36,605 nt of DNA from Muricoccus harenae (lineage in GTDB: Bacteria; Pseudomonadota; Alphaproteobacteria; Acetobacterales; Acetobacteraceae): contig NZ_WWDL01000041.1 in the NCBI RefSeq assembly GCF_009848505.1, forward strand, positions 1-36,605, given 5' to 3'. Positions 23,846 through 31,649 of the stretch are shown piece after piece. The number at the start of each line of letters is the position of its first letter. Position 1 is the first letter of the stretch. A program made the position numbers and the translations under genes. The notes under the pieces are model-generated. The model saw nothing but the letters and a program-made list of their open reading frames with translations, was not told the origin of the DNA and did no database searches.

Positions 23846-25053
23846 CCCTCGCGGCACGCTTCCTTGACGCCTATCCGCACCACAACATCGCTCGGCTGAT
23901 CCAGGACCGGCTGGCGCGCTGCCGGGAAGCCCGCATCGTCGCCGGCTTCGCCACGCCGGATGGCGTCGCCGCGCTGAAGGTCGGCGCCGCGGCGCCGAAG
24001 ATCACCCGGCTGGTGCTGGGCGCCGGTACCTTCAAGGCGTTCGAGGCGCTGGACAGCCTCATCGCCAGCGGCCTGCCCGCCAGCGCCGCCCGCCTGCACC
24101 TAGGCTATTGCCGCGCCACCGGCTGGCCGAAGAACCCCTTCGAACGCCTGCGGCCGATGCTGCACAGCAAGATCTACTACTTCGAGATGCCGGACGGCAC
24201 TGCCGCCGCCTTCGTTGGTTCCCACAACCTCACCGGCTTCGCCCTGCGCGGCCGGAACGGCGAGGCCGCGGTGCTGCTGGAAGGCCCGGCCAGCGACCCG
24301 GGCTTCGCCGATATCCGCGCGCATATCGAGGAAGCCTACCGCGTGGCCGTGATCTACGACGCCGCGCTGAAGGCGGCCTACGCCACCTGGTACGCCGACT
24401 ACCTCGACCGGTTGAAGACCGACATCACCGACATGCCCCGCACCGGCATCAGCGGCCGTAGTCTGGTGGTTATGGCCGAGGCGGCCGCCGGCATCGCCCC
24501 CGCCCTGGGCCAGGCGGTGTACTTCGAAGTCGACCGGCGCATCCAGGAAATCAATTCGATCCAGACCCAGGTGCACCTGCACCTCTTCCCCCACCTGCCC
24601 GCCACGCCACGCGACGGCCTGGCCTCGCTTGCCCATGTGGCGCAGAGCTTCCGCGCCAAGGTGCAGGCGATCGACGTCCGAGCCGGTTCCGCGGAAATCG
24701 ACGCCAACTGGTTCGTGGACCAGCGCCCGCGGGCCGAGTTGAAGCGGGCACCGCGCCCCTTCCGCCCGCACCCGACCTCGGGGAAGCAGCAGGTCACGGC
24801 GCTGATCGAGGATCGTCTCGCCGAGGCCTTCGCATACGAGTTCGACCCGCCGGAGAAGTGGCTGCCACAACTCGCCGACGAACGCTTGGTGGATGAGGAG
24901 ACGGACGAGGTGTGGAACCCGGTCGTCGGCCTGCAGCCCGAACGGCGCCTGGAGGCGGTGGAGCGGCGGGGATCACAGATGCTGATGGAGCTGTCGCCGG
25001 ATTCTGGGTCGTTCATCCTGCTGTCGCGTGGGCGACGCCGTCTCAATGGGTAA
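23842..25053 (+). CDS. Phospholipase D-family (NgoFVII-like) nuclease
   Basis: 403 residues from GTG 23842, overlapping the HsdS stop. One PLD-type catalytic block is clear: MLHSKIYYFEMPDGTAAAFV followed by GSHNLTGFAL (His108, Lys110, and the GSxNLT serine/asparagine at 127-129). PLD nucleases work as dimers with one such motif per chain; related domains occur in NgoFVII restriction enzymes and in DrmC of DISARM. The C-terminal half (from about 215) is unlike known domains and may bind DNA or the restriction complex. In this operon it is probably an extra nuclease of the type I system; it is not a standard subunit, so the functional link is inferred from translational coupling. Confidence 0.8.
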   Translation: MTLAARFLDAYPHHNIARLIQDRLARCREARIVAGFATPDGVAALKVGAAAPKITRLVLGAGTFKAFEALDSLIASGLPASAARLHLGYCRATGWPKNPFERLRPMLHSKIYYFEMPDGTAAAFVGSHNLTGFALRGRNGEAAVLLEGPASDPGFADIRAHIEEAYRVAVIYDAALKAAYATWYADYLDRLKTDITDMPRTGISGRSLVVMAEAAAGIAPALGQAVYFEVDRRIQEINSIQTQVHLHLFPHLPATPRDGLASLAHVAQSFRAKVQAIDVRAGSAEIDANWFVDQRPRAELKRAPRPFRPHPTSGKQQVTALIEDRLAEAFAYEFDPPEKWLPQLADERLVDEETDEVWNPVVGLQPERRLEAVERRGSQMLMELSPDSGSFILLSRGRRRLNG

Positions 25054-25300
25054 GCCGTCCCTGGAGCCTTTTGGCATCACCTTCCGCGCCCTGCGGCCGT
25101 TCGACGCGGGCTGGCTCACAGGGGCACCGCCACTCCGCTTCAAGAGCAGCCGCTGTATCCGAGAGGTGATCGGCAACATTCGGCACGGCCCCATCCTGCG
25201 ACGGCTGCAGATGGCCTTGCCCAGCGTCTGTGCCCTACCGCCCGGCTCCCGGAGCCTCGACTTGCCACAAAGAGAAGGCCTTCCGCGGATCAGCTTATGA
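25046..25300 (+). CDS. Small coupled ORF between the PLD and NucS-like genes
   Basis: An 84-residue ORF (MGKPSLEPFGITFRALRPFD at its start). Its ATG overlaps the PLD stop by eight bases and its stop overlaps the next ATG (ATGA at 25297-25300), the same coupling as the rest of the operon. It is basic and shows no known domain. The coupling is the main evidence; it may be only a translational bridge. Confidence 0.4.
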   Translation: MGKPSLEPFGITFRALRPFDAGWLTGAPPLRFKSSRCIREVIGNIRHGPILRRLQMALPSVCALPPGSRSLDLPQREGLPRISL

Positions 25301-26388
25301 CCCTTCACCACGCTATCTGGACCGTCGGCGAGAAGCCCGCGCCCCTCGCCCGCGCCACCCTGTCGAGCGAAAGGGTGCTGGAAGACATGATCGTTGCCGC
25401 GCCCGGAATCCTCTCGAATTCCTGGATGTTGATTGGCCGTCAGGAGAGGACGGCGCACGGCGGCATTATTGACCTACTCGCCATCGCCCCCGACGGTGCC
25501 CTCGTGCTCATCGAGCTGAAGCGCGATCGGACACCCCGCGACGTCGTGGCCCAGGCGCTTGACTACGCCAGCTGGGTGGAGGGGCTGAAGTCCGAGGACG
25601 TCGCCGCCATTTACGGCCGCTTCGCGCCGGGGCGGAGCCTTGCCGAGGACTTCCACGCTCGCTTCGGCACCGACCTCGATGAGGAGATGCTGAACCATAC
25701 GCATGAGATTGTCATCGTCGCTGCAGAGCTCGACGCAGATTCCGAGCGCATCGTCATCTATCTCGCCGAGCGCGGGATATCCATCAACGTGCTCTGCTTC
25801 GGCATCTTCGAGCACAACGGGCAACGCTTCATCAGTCGCGCTTGGCTGAAGGAGGATATCGTGGAGGTCGCAGTGGACGTAAAGCCGCCTCCCGGGCAAC
25901 CCGCCGAGCCATGGAATGGTGAGTTCTATGCATCCTTTGGAGCGCGGGGCGAGCGGTCCTGGGACGAGGCGATCCGCTACGGATTTATCTGTGCCGGTGG
26001 TGATGCTTGGTTCAACAAGAACCTCCGTATGCTTCGACCTGATGACCGGATCTGGGTCAAGTCACCGGATCATGGCTTCGTTGGGGTTGGCCGAGTAACT
26101 GGACCTGCTGTTCCTGCACGTGAGTTCATGGTGAAGATGTCGGACGGGACAGAGAAGCCGGCTCTCGAAGTGCTGGTGGATGGCCACTACCATCGCCACC
26201 TCGCTGATGATCCTGTCCGAAGCGAGTGGTTCGTGCCGGTACGGTGGCTGGATACGGTCCCGCTTGACAAGGCGGTGAAGGAAGTGGGGCTCTTCGGGAA
26301 CCAGAATACGGTCTGTCGTCCGACAGCCCCGAAGTGGCGCATGACCGTCGAACGCCTGAAGGGGCGCTTCCCAAACTACAACGGCTGA
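25297..26388 (+). CDS. NucS/DUF91-like PD-(D/E)XK nuclease with a C-terminal nucleic-acid-binding-like domain
   Basis: 363 residues. Residues 50-100 form a PD-(D/E)XK active site: GGIIDLLAIAPDGALVLIEL with Asp59, Glu73 and Lys75, then VVAQALDYASWVEGL with the supporting Gln. This pattern is that of the NucS (DUF91) endonuclease domain. The C-terminal part (about 205-300: YASFGARGERSWDEAIRYGF, then WFNKNLRMLRPDDRIWVKSP and GFVGVGRVTGPAVPAREF) resembles small EVE/PUA-like domains that read modified bases. That suggests a modification-dependent cutter, though this is inference. It is the last gene of the restriction operon. Confidence 0.75.
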   Translation: MTLHHAIWTVGEKPAPLARATLSSERVLEDMIVAAPGILSNSWMLIGRQERTAHGGIIDLLAIAPDGALVLIELKRDRTPRDVVAQALDYASWVEGLKSEDVAAIYGRFAPGRSLAEDFHARFGTDLDEEMLNHTHEIVIVAAELDADSERIVIYLAERGISINVLCFGIFEHNGQRFISRAWLKEDIVEVAVDVKPPPGQPAEPWNGEFYASFGARGERSWDEAIRYGFICAGGDAWFNKNLRMLRPDDRIWVKSPDHGFVGVGRVTGPAVPAREFMVKMSDGTEKPALEVLVDGHYHRHLADDPVRSEWFVPVRWLDTVPLDKAVKEVGLFGNQNTVCRPTAPKWRMTVERLKGRFPNYNG

Positions 26389-26407
26389 GGTGAGAGCTTC
26401 CTCATCG

Positions 26408-27097
26408 TCATTCCGGCAGTGCTGGAGCTGAGGTACGGACGAGTACCCCAGCAACCTGCGTGGCTGCCCATCGGCCTCCACGAGCGGTACGAATTCCACG
26501 GGCGTTCAGCACTTCCGCAACCCCGCGCATGCTGGTCACGCCGCTTGCCTGCACCTGGCGGATGATGGGCGCGACGTTCTCCGCGAACCGCCGTGCTTCC
26601 TCAGCCGTGCGGGCAGCCCCAAGCCGCTGAGCCTCCGCGAGGTTCGTCCGATTTCCTAGGACTGCTCCCTGACGCTTCCGAGCCGCGAGTGCCGCGCGGG
26701 TGCGTTCCGAGATCATGCGCCGCTCCTTCTCGGCAAGCGCGGCGTAGATGTGGAGCATGAAGGGATCCACGTCGGGCCCAAGCTCCGCGACCATGAAGGG
26801 CACGCGCTGTACCATCAGCCCGGCGATGAAGTGCACGTCGCGCGAGAGGCGGTCGAGCTTGGCAACGAGGACCGGACAGCGGAGCCGCCGCGCAGCGGCG
26901 AGGGCCGCCGCGAGCTGAGGACGTCTGTCGAGGGCATCCGATCCCTTGCCCGTCTCCACCTCGGTGAACTCCTCCACCAGCATCATGCCGTTCCCGACCG
27001 CAAAGGCGGCGCAGCGCTCCCGCTGGGCATCCAGTCCTAGTCCAGAGCGGCCCTGTCGCTCGGTCGAGACGCGGAAATAGGCGACGGCGGGGCTCAT
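26408..27097 (-). CDS. Serine recombinase (resolvase/invertase family)
   Basis: 229 residues. The catalytic domain shows [20 protein letters not shown] with the nucleophile Ser10, then [20 protein letters not shown] with the conserved Arg residues, and [20 protein letters not shown] leading into the long E helix. The C-terminal part ([20 protein letters not shown]) is a helix-turn-helix DNA-binding domain. Its size fits resolvases that clear plasmid multimers rather than large phage integrases. A symmetric site lies 11 bases upstream of its start (27108-27143). It separates the restriction operon from the glycosylase cassette and may have brought either one in. Confidence 0.9.
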   Translation of the reverse strand: MSPAVAYFRVSTERQGRSGLGLDAQRERCAAFAVGNGMMLVEEFTEVETGKGSDALDRRPQLAAALAAARRLRCPVLVAKLDRLSRDVHFIAGLMVQRVPFMVAELGPDVDPFMLHIYAALAEKERRMISERTRAALAARKRQGAVLGNRTNLAEAQRLGAARTAEEARRFAENVAPIIRQVQASGVTSMRGVAEVLNARGIRTARGGRWAATQVAGVLVRTSAPALPE

Positions 27098-27107
27098 CGG
27101 GGCAGAG

Positions 27108-27143
27108 TGTCAGAAGGCTAAACGCACGTATAGCCTCCTGACA
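27108..27143. other. Candidate res/crossover site of the serine recombinase
   Basis: TGTCAGAAGGCTA (27108-27120) and TAGCCTCCTGACA (27131-27143) are inverted repeats with 12 of 13 bases paired and a 10-base spacer. The outer TGTC..GACA ends agree with resolvase binding sites. Placed just upstream of the gene, it could be both recombination site and operator. Confidence 0.55.
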
Positions 27144-27241
27144 GACGCTCAACGGAGTTGGAGAAGCTAACAGTCGGGAAGTCGGGATGCCCGAAAGATT
27201 ATTTATTGACGCACCATGCAAAAGCGTCCAAAAGCGGGATT

Positions 27242-27262
27242 ACGGGATTGGCATTGTCCCGT
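27242..27262. promoter_or_regulatory. Inverted repeat before the glycosylase cassette
   Basis: ACGGGA (27242-27247) and TCCCGT (27257-27262) form a perfect 6-bp repeat with a 9-base spacer, 15 bases upstream of the first start codon. The region just upstream (27195-27235) is AT-rich with ATTGAC, so promoter and operator are likely here. Confidence 0.4.
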
Positions 27263-27277
27263 TAAGAAGGAGGCCCG

Positions 27278-27574
27278 ATGTCCTGCCGAGCTCCGCGTCA
27301 AAACCTTCTCACCACTCATAGCCGAAGGCGGTCCGCCCAGCGTGCCATCCCGCATCACGCGATCGGCCTGCTTCTCGACTACGGCACGTCGGTGCGGGTG
27401 CGGGGAGCCGACAGCTACTTCTTCGACAAGGCCGCCCGTCGGCGCCTCGTCGAAGCGCTTGGCCCCATGCGGGTGAAGGATTGCGAACGGTTCCTCAGCA
27501 CCTTTGCGATCGTCGGCGACGACGGCCGCGTGGTCACGGTCGCCCATCGCACTCGGCGCCTCCGACGGGCCTGA
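27278..27574 (+). CDS. DUF4258-like small protein heading the glycosylase cassette
   Basis: 98 residues from ATG 27278, with a strong AAGGAGG six bases upstream. After a basic N terminus the sequence is IPHHAIGLLLDYGTSVRVRG and ADSYFFDKAARRRLVEALGP, ending AIVGDDGRVVTVAHRTRRLR. The RGADSYFFD and DDG-VVTV-HR-RR pattern is like DUF4258 and related toxin-like small proteins. The function is unknown. It is 42 bases upstream of the glycosylase gene on the same strand. Confidence 0.6.
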   Translation: MSCRAPRQNLLTTHSRRRSAQRAIPHHAIGLLLDYGTSVRVRGADSYFFDKAARRRLVEALGPMRVKDCERFLSTFAIVGDDGRVVTVAHRTRRLRRA

Positions 27575-27616
27575 ATTTCACCAACACCATCATCGTCCAT
27601 CAGGAGAAAGATCGCC

Positions 27617-28405
27617 GTGCAGAACACGAATTTAGTGACCCGCTTCGCTCCCGCCATCACGGCCCACCGCGGTGGTCCCTTCCTTGCCGGCGACACCCGC
27701 TCGGCACTCTCGCTCCATGACGATGGCCGGCTGAGTGTCGTCTGGGCTCCCTTCGACCACATCGCGGCGGAGGCCCGACTGGTGGTGGTCGGCATCACTC
27801 CGGGCGCCCAGCAGGCGGAGAACGCCTTCCAGGCCTTCCGTGCTGCCCTCCAGGCGGGGATGAGCCCTGCCGAGGCCTCGCGCCAGGCCAAGCTCACCGG
27901 CGCCTTCTCCGGCCCGATGCGCGAACAGCTCATCGCCATGCTCGACCATGTCGGCGCCCATCGTCTCCTCGGCGTCGAGAGCTGCGCGGGGCTCTTCGCT
28001 CCGGGCCGCGGCCTGGTCCACCTTACCTCGGCCCTGCGCCATCCGGTGTTCGTCGACGGTGCGAACTACAACGGCACGCCGGACATGCTCCGCACTCCCG
28101 CTCTGCGGCGCATGGTCGAGACCCACCTCGCCGAAGAGGCGCGTGCACTGTCCCACGCCCTCTGGCTCCCGCTCGGACCGAAGCCCGCCGCGGCGCTGCA
28201 GCACCTGGCACGCCTCGGCCTCCTCCATCCCGAGCGCATCCTCGGCGGACTGCCCCACCCCAGCGGCGCCAACCGGGAGCGGGTGAACTTCTTCCTCGGC
28301 CGTAAGGCGCGGGAGACGCTCTCCGCGAAGACGCGGCCGGATGTCATCGATGCCGCGCGCGAGCGGCTTTGCGCCCAGATCGCCCGCGTCCCGGCGTTCG
28401 GCTGA
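27617..28405 (+). CDS. Uracil-DNA-glycosylase-superfamily protein
   Basis: 262 residues from GTG 27617 (AGGAG ten bases upstream). Motif 1 is LVVVGITPGAQQAENAF (Gly59-Gly63, the water-activating loop region). The middle VHLTSALRHPVFVDGANYNG fits the base-binding pocket area. The last motif, ILGGLPHPSGANRERVNFFL (His214-Pro-Ser), matches the HPS loop that inserts into DNA. The usual acidic residue of motif 1 is replaced by Gln, so the substrate may not be uracil. Glycosylases of this fold (Brig1) have been described as phage defence acting on modified bases; that role is suggested here by the neighbouring restriction genes, not shown. Confidence 0.75.
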   Translation: MQNTNLVTRFAPAITAHRGGPFLAGDTRSALSLHDDGRLSVVWAPFDHIAAEARLVVVGITPGAQQAENAFQAFRAALQAGMSPAEASRQAKLTGAFSGPMREQLIAMLDHVGAHRLLGVESCAGLFAPGRGLVHLTSALRHPVFVDGANYNGTPDMLRTPALRRMVETHLAEEARALSHALWLPLGPKPAAALQHLARLGLLHPERILGGLPHPSGANRERVNFFLGRKARETLSAKTRPDVIDAARERLCAQIARVPAFG

Positions 28406-28421
28406 GCGGGTGGAGCAGCTC

Positions 28422-29462
28422 ATGAACACCCATGCGGATCAGGACGGCGGCATCCGGGTGACGGATGCGGAGCCCGGTATCGACTTCCTCAACCAGGTTC
28501 CGTTTCAGAGCATCTACGCCACGCTCATCGAGCACGCCTGCGAGCGTCTCCGGGTTGCGCTCGGGCCACGGTACGGCAAGGCGGCAGTCACGGCTGTTCT
28601 GTCGAACCTCGTAGGCGGCCTGCCGGAAGGGGCGGAGTGGTCTGATCTCCGGCGACAGCTCGAGGCGGGGGACACATCCGCCCTGGAGGACGCGGATATC
28701 GACTGGCAGGACATTGCGGCGGATCTGGCAGGCCTCTTCATCTACGCCCGCCATGGCGACACGAGGTCGCTGGATCTGGATGCCTCGCGCGCCGAGATCG
28801 AGGGGTACCTGGTGCAGTTCCGCTCTATGGTCGCCGATCTGGGGCTGAAGGCCGCGCTCGGTCCCTGCATCGTCTACCTGACGGAGAACCTGGCTGCGGC
28901 CGAGGCGCGCTGGGCGATCGACAACGGACGCTCCGTTGTTTCGGACCAGCTCGCCGCCCTGGCCGCCGTAAAGCCGAAAACAGTGGCGAACCTCATCGCC
29001 TCAGGCCAGATCGCTTCCGATGGCGATGGTCGTGTTCCGGCAGCCGAGGCCCTGCGCTACCTGGAGCGACGCAAGGGCTTTGTCCGCTCGCGCTGGCAAG
29101 ATTTGGTTCCGCCACGCCCACCGACGCTCGATGAGGAAGCGGTACCGTCCCTTGGCGAGCAGGTGTTCGTGCCGGTCGATGGCGAGGGAAACCCGTTCCT
29201 TCCGTCGCTGGCTCGACCTGGCCGGGACGGCCGCCCCCGCTACGCCATCGGCCCGAAGGACCAGCCGGAGTACGTCGAGGACTACTGGGAGGCGCTACGG
29301 CGTCTTGCATCCATGGCGACACCCCGGTGGAGGCGTCCCCCGGTCTCGGGAAAAGGCGGCTGGAGCCTCGTCAGTGCCCAGGATGGATGGAGGCGGTTCG
29401 CGCGGGCCGATCTAGACCGCATGGTCGAGGCTGACCTGAGCCCCGAAGTTCTTCCGGGCTGA
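28422..29462 (+). CDS. Unknown protein with helix-turn-helix, partner of the glycosylase; 3' end altered by IS3
   Basis: 346 residues from ATG 28422 (GGAG six bases upstream), 16 bases after the glycosylase stop, so one operon. The N-terminal two thirds are helical and unknown (FLNQVPFQSIYATLIEHACE, then VSNLVGGLPEGAEW-like segments). Residues about 185-220 (SDQLAALAAVKPKTVANLIA, then EALRYLERRKGF) look like an excisionase-type helix-turn-helix. The IS3 element begins at 29432, so the final DLSPEVLPG residues are encoded by IS sequence. Removing the IS and one AGGC restores a native end, EAAAVSSLVP, with a stop near 30705. Only the last few residues changed, so the protein may still work. Confidence 0.7.
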   Translation: MNTHADQDGGIRVTDAEPGIDFLNQVPFQSIYATLIEHACERLRVALGPRYGKAAVTAVLSNLVGGLPEGAEWSDLRRQLEAGDTSALEDADIDWQDIAADLAGLFIYARHGDTRSLDLDASRAEIEGYLVQFRSMVADLGLKAALGPCIVYLTENLAAAEARWAIDNGRSVVSDQLAALAAVKPKTVANLIASGQIASDGDGRVPAAEALRYLERRKGFVRSRWQDLVPPRPPTLDEEAVPSLGEQVFVPVDGEGNPFLPSLARPGRDGRPRYAIGPKDQPEYVEDYWEALRRLASMATPRWRRPPVSGKGGWSLVSAQDGWRRFARADLDRMVEADLSPEVLPG

Positions 29463-29463
29463 G

Positions 29464-30350
29464 CTAGAGTCCTGACCGATTGTTTGCTGCCGCGGTAGCG
29501 GTGTTGGCAAGGTCTTTCATCATCCAAGGCGTGATGGTTCGCCTGCCGACCTCGGCGGGCGTGATGCCCTGGTGAGCCGAGTGCGGCCGGACGTGGTTGT
29601 AGTCTGCCTGCCATCTGGCCAGCACCGCCCGGGCGTGATGGAGCGAGGTGAACAGCGTCTCGTTCAGGCATTCGTCACGCAGGCGGCCGTTGAAGCTCTC
29701 CACGAAGGCGTTCTGCTGCGGCTTGCCGGGCGAGATGTAGTGCCACTCCACCTGCCGGTCCTGGCTCCACTTCAGGATGGCGTTGCTGGTGAGCTCGGTG
29801 CCGTTGTCGCTGACGCACACCTGGGGTTGGCCTCGGCGCCCAAGCACGGCATCCAACTCGCGCGCGACCCTGACACCGGACAACGAGGTGTCGGCCACCA
29901 GCGCCAGGCACTCACGGCTGAAGTCGTCCACCACGGCCAGGATGCGGAACCGTCGCCCGTCGGCCAAGGCGTCGGACACGAAGTCCAGCGACCAGCGCTG
30001 GTTCGGCGCCTGCGGCAGCACCATCGGCGCCCGTGTGCCCACGGCCCGCTTCCGGCCGCCACGGCGCCGCACCTGCAGCTTCTCCTCGGTATACAGCCGC
30101 CGCAGCCTCTTGTGGTTCAGCCGTGTGCCTTCGCGCGCCAGCAGGATGCCCAGCCGCCGATAGCCGAACCGACGGCGTTCAGCCGCCAGTTCCCGCAGCC
30201 TTGCCCGAACCGCCGCATCGTCGGGACGCCGGGCTTGGTAGCGGATCGACGTCCGCTCGGCGCCTACCAGCGAACAGGCCCGCCTCTGGCTGATCCCATG
30301 CACCTCCTGGGCATGGGCCACCGCCGCCCGCCTGGCCGCGGGCGTCAGAA
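29464..30350 (-). CDS. IS3-family transposase OrfB (DDE integrase), made by -1 frameshift
   Basis: After the slip the frame reads [20 protein letters not shown], then a second helix-turn-helix ([20 protein letters not shown]) and the integrase core: [20 protein letters not shown] with the first Asp, [12 protein letters not shown] with the second Asp, and [20 protein letters not shown] with the Glu. All three DDE residues are present. The frame ends at 29464. The independent ATG at 30321 is less likely to be used than the frameshift. Confidence 0.92.
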
Positions 30351-30623
30351 CTTTTTTGCGGCGAGGTCCTTCAGCACGGCGTTGTCCAGCATCGCCTCAG
30401 CCAGCAACCGCTTCAGCCTGCCATTCTCGTCTTCAAGCGCCTTCAGCCGCTTGGCTTCCGACACACCCAGACCGCCGTACTTGGCCTTCCAGGCATAAAA
30501 CGTCGCCTCAGAGATCCCATGCTTGCGACAGAGATCCGCCGTCTTCAGCCCGGCCTCCCCCTCCCGCAGCACCCCAATGATCTGCTCTTCCGTAAACCGC
30601 CCGCGCTTCATGTCCGTCTCCAA
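30345..30623 (-). CDS. IS3-family transposase OrfA
   Basis: 92 residues; [20 protein letters not shown] starts the helix-turn-helix ([20 protein letters not shown]), followed by a leucine-zipper-like coil ([20 protein letters not shown]). OrfA binds the IS ends. Translation begins at ATG 30623 or, more typically for the family, at the Met codon 30611. It ends with GCA AAA AAG TTC TGA, which contains the A AAA AAG slippery heptamer for -1 frameshifting into OrfB. Confidence 0.92.
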   Translation of the reverse strand: METDMKRGRFTEEQIIGVLREGEAGLKTADLCRKHGISEATFYAWKAKYGGLGVSEAKRLKALEDENGRLKRLLAEAMLDNAVLKDLAAKKF

Positions 30624-30674
30624 ACGGGTGACGGACTCTACCTCCCCTTGGCCGAAATCTCGGGGCTCAGGTCA

Positions 30675-31013
30675 AGGCTGCTGCGGTGAGTTCCTTGGTG
30701 CCCTGAAAAGCGGGCTGATCACGGTGGGGGCGGGCTGCGCCCCTGGAGAAAGATGCGGCAGAGGTGAGAGGGGTTCGCCCTACCTTGGCAGCCCGATCGG
30801 CGGCTGCGGCGGTAGTCGGCGATCCAGGATAGGGTGAACTGAAACGCGGACTAGGGTGTGGACTCTACCGACCGCTCCCCAGCTTAGCTCCGCCGGATGG
30901 GGAGCTGGCAGGCCGCTCCCCCCCCAGATTGCAGGGCTTGGCGGGCCTGACCAGGGCCCGGGAACCAGGGGCCGCCCCTGGTCTCCGGTGCAGGTGCCCG
31001 GGTGCTGGTCCTT
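30675..31013. other. Non-coding stretch holding the original 3' end of the 28422 gene
   Basis: The first 31 bases complete the original reading frame of the interrupted gene (A-A-A-V-S-S-L-V-P-stop). The 34-base repeat follows at 30710. The rest, to 31013, is GC-rich with no convincing gene on either strand. Confidence 0.55.
30710..30743. repeat. 34-bp interspersed repeat, copy 2
   Basis: 33 of 34 bases match 14948-14981. It starts a few bases after the original stop codon of the gene interrupted by the IS3 element, and further weak similarity (a ggttcgcc block) follows both copies. Confidence 0.65.
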
Positions 31014-31445
31014 TTAACAAAATTTCTCGGCTAGTGCGGCGCCCGTCAGACCTCCCGCAAGGGCAGCGTAGATGGTGTCTGTAATAACAACTCCTGCTAC
31101 GGTAGAGCCGACTACAAGAGTGCCACCGCTTGCTACCCAAGCCGCAACAAGTGCTGCTGCGATCGCAATGTGGGCAAGAATACAAGCCTCTTTCTTTACA
31201 CCTTTAAAGGGGTCTGGAAGCTTTTTGGGAAATTCTATTTTGAAACCAAAAGGGTTCAAATCATAAATTTCGGGATTGTTGGCGATTTCTGGGTTGTCGT
31301 TCAGTAATTTTTCATAATCAACTGCAAATTCCGAAGCGACTGCCTCTATTTGAGCGTCACTTACTTGGACCGGAGGCGGGTGATCTCCGAATATTGCCCG
31401 CATCTGTTCAGAAAGCGTTTGTTTTAGTTGATCTGTGTTAGGCAT
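31014..31445 (-). CDS. Small protein with a glycine-rich hydrophobic C-terminal half
   Basis: 143 residues; ATG 31445 is chosen for the GGAG about eight bases upstream. Residues 1-85 are acidic and soluble (MPNTDQLKQTLSEQMRAIFG at the start; repeated NPEI motifs near 51-60). Residues 86-138 are strongly hydrophobic and glycine/alanine-rich (ILAHIAIAAALVAAWVASGG, then VVITDTIYAALAGGLTGAAL), with two likely membrane helices and GxxxG spacing. This resembles pore-forming bacteriocin or holin-like peptides and leader-core RiPP precursors, but no modification or export genes are near. The gene is clearly more AT-rich than its surroundings, pointing to recent transfer. No family is recognised. Confidence 0.65.
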   Translation of the reverse strand: MPNTDQLKQTLSEQMRAIFGDHPPPVQVSDAQIEAVASEFAVDYEKLLNDNPEIANNPEIYDLNPFGFKIEFPKKLPDPFKGVKKEACILAHIAIAAALVAAWVASGGTLVVGSTVAGVVITDTIYAALAGGLTGAALAEKFC

Positions 31446-31649
31446 AGCCCGCTCCGACAATGTCAGAGCATTTGGATTAGTCTTGATTGTGTTTGTCAAC
31501 GAAACATAAAGCACAAAAATGCGTGCTTGGCGGAGGGGAGGAGGTGGTCACTCCGAAGGTAACACGCTGAATGCCGTCGATGCCGGCTGACCCTGCCTCC
31601 AGCTGGCGACGAGCACACCAAGCTGTCGCCCAGCAGGCCCACTTCAAAT

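Larger units (their letters stand above)
29432..30674 (-). mobile_element. IS3-family (IS407-like) insertion sequence with 4-bp target duplication
   Basis: The ends are inverted repeats: TGACCTGAGCCCCGA at 29432-29446 and its complement at 30660-30674, with further matching inside (TAGAGTCC at 29465 and 30640). Both flanks carry AGGC (29428-29431 and 30675-30678), the 4-bp duplication typical of the IS407 group. Total length is 1,243 bp. The element contains orfA and orfB with a canonical frameshift signal. It looks intact and recent. Confidence 0.92.

Noticed and set aside
24100-24870. A 256-residue minus-strand frame opposite the PLD gene
   Set aside because: Antisense shadow; the PLD gene on the plus strand has a catalytic motif and is coupled to hsdS.
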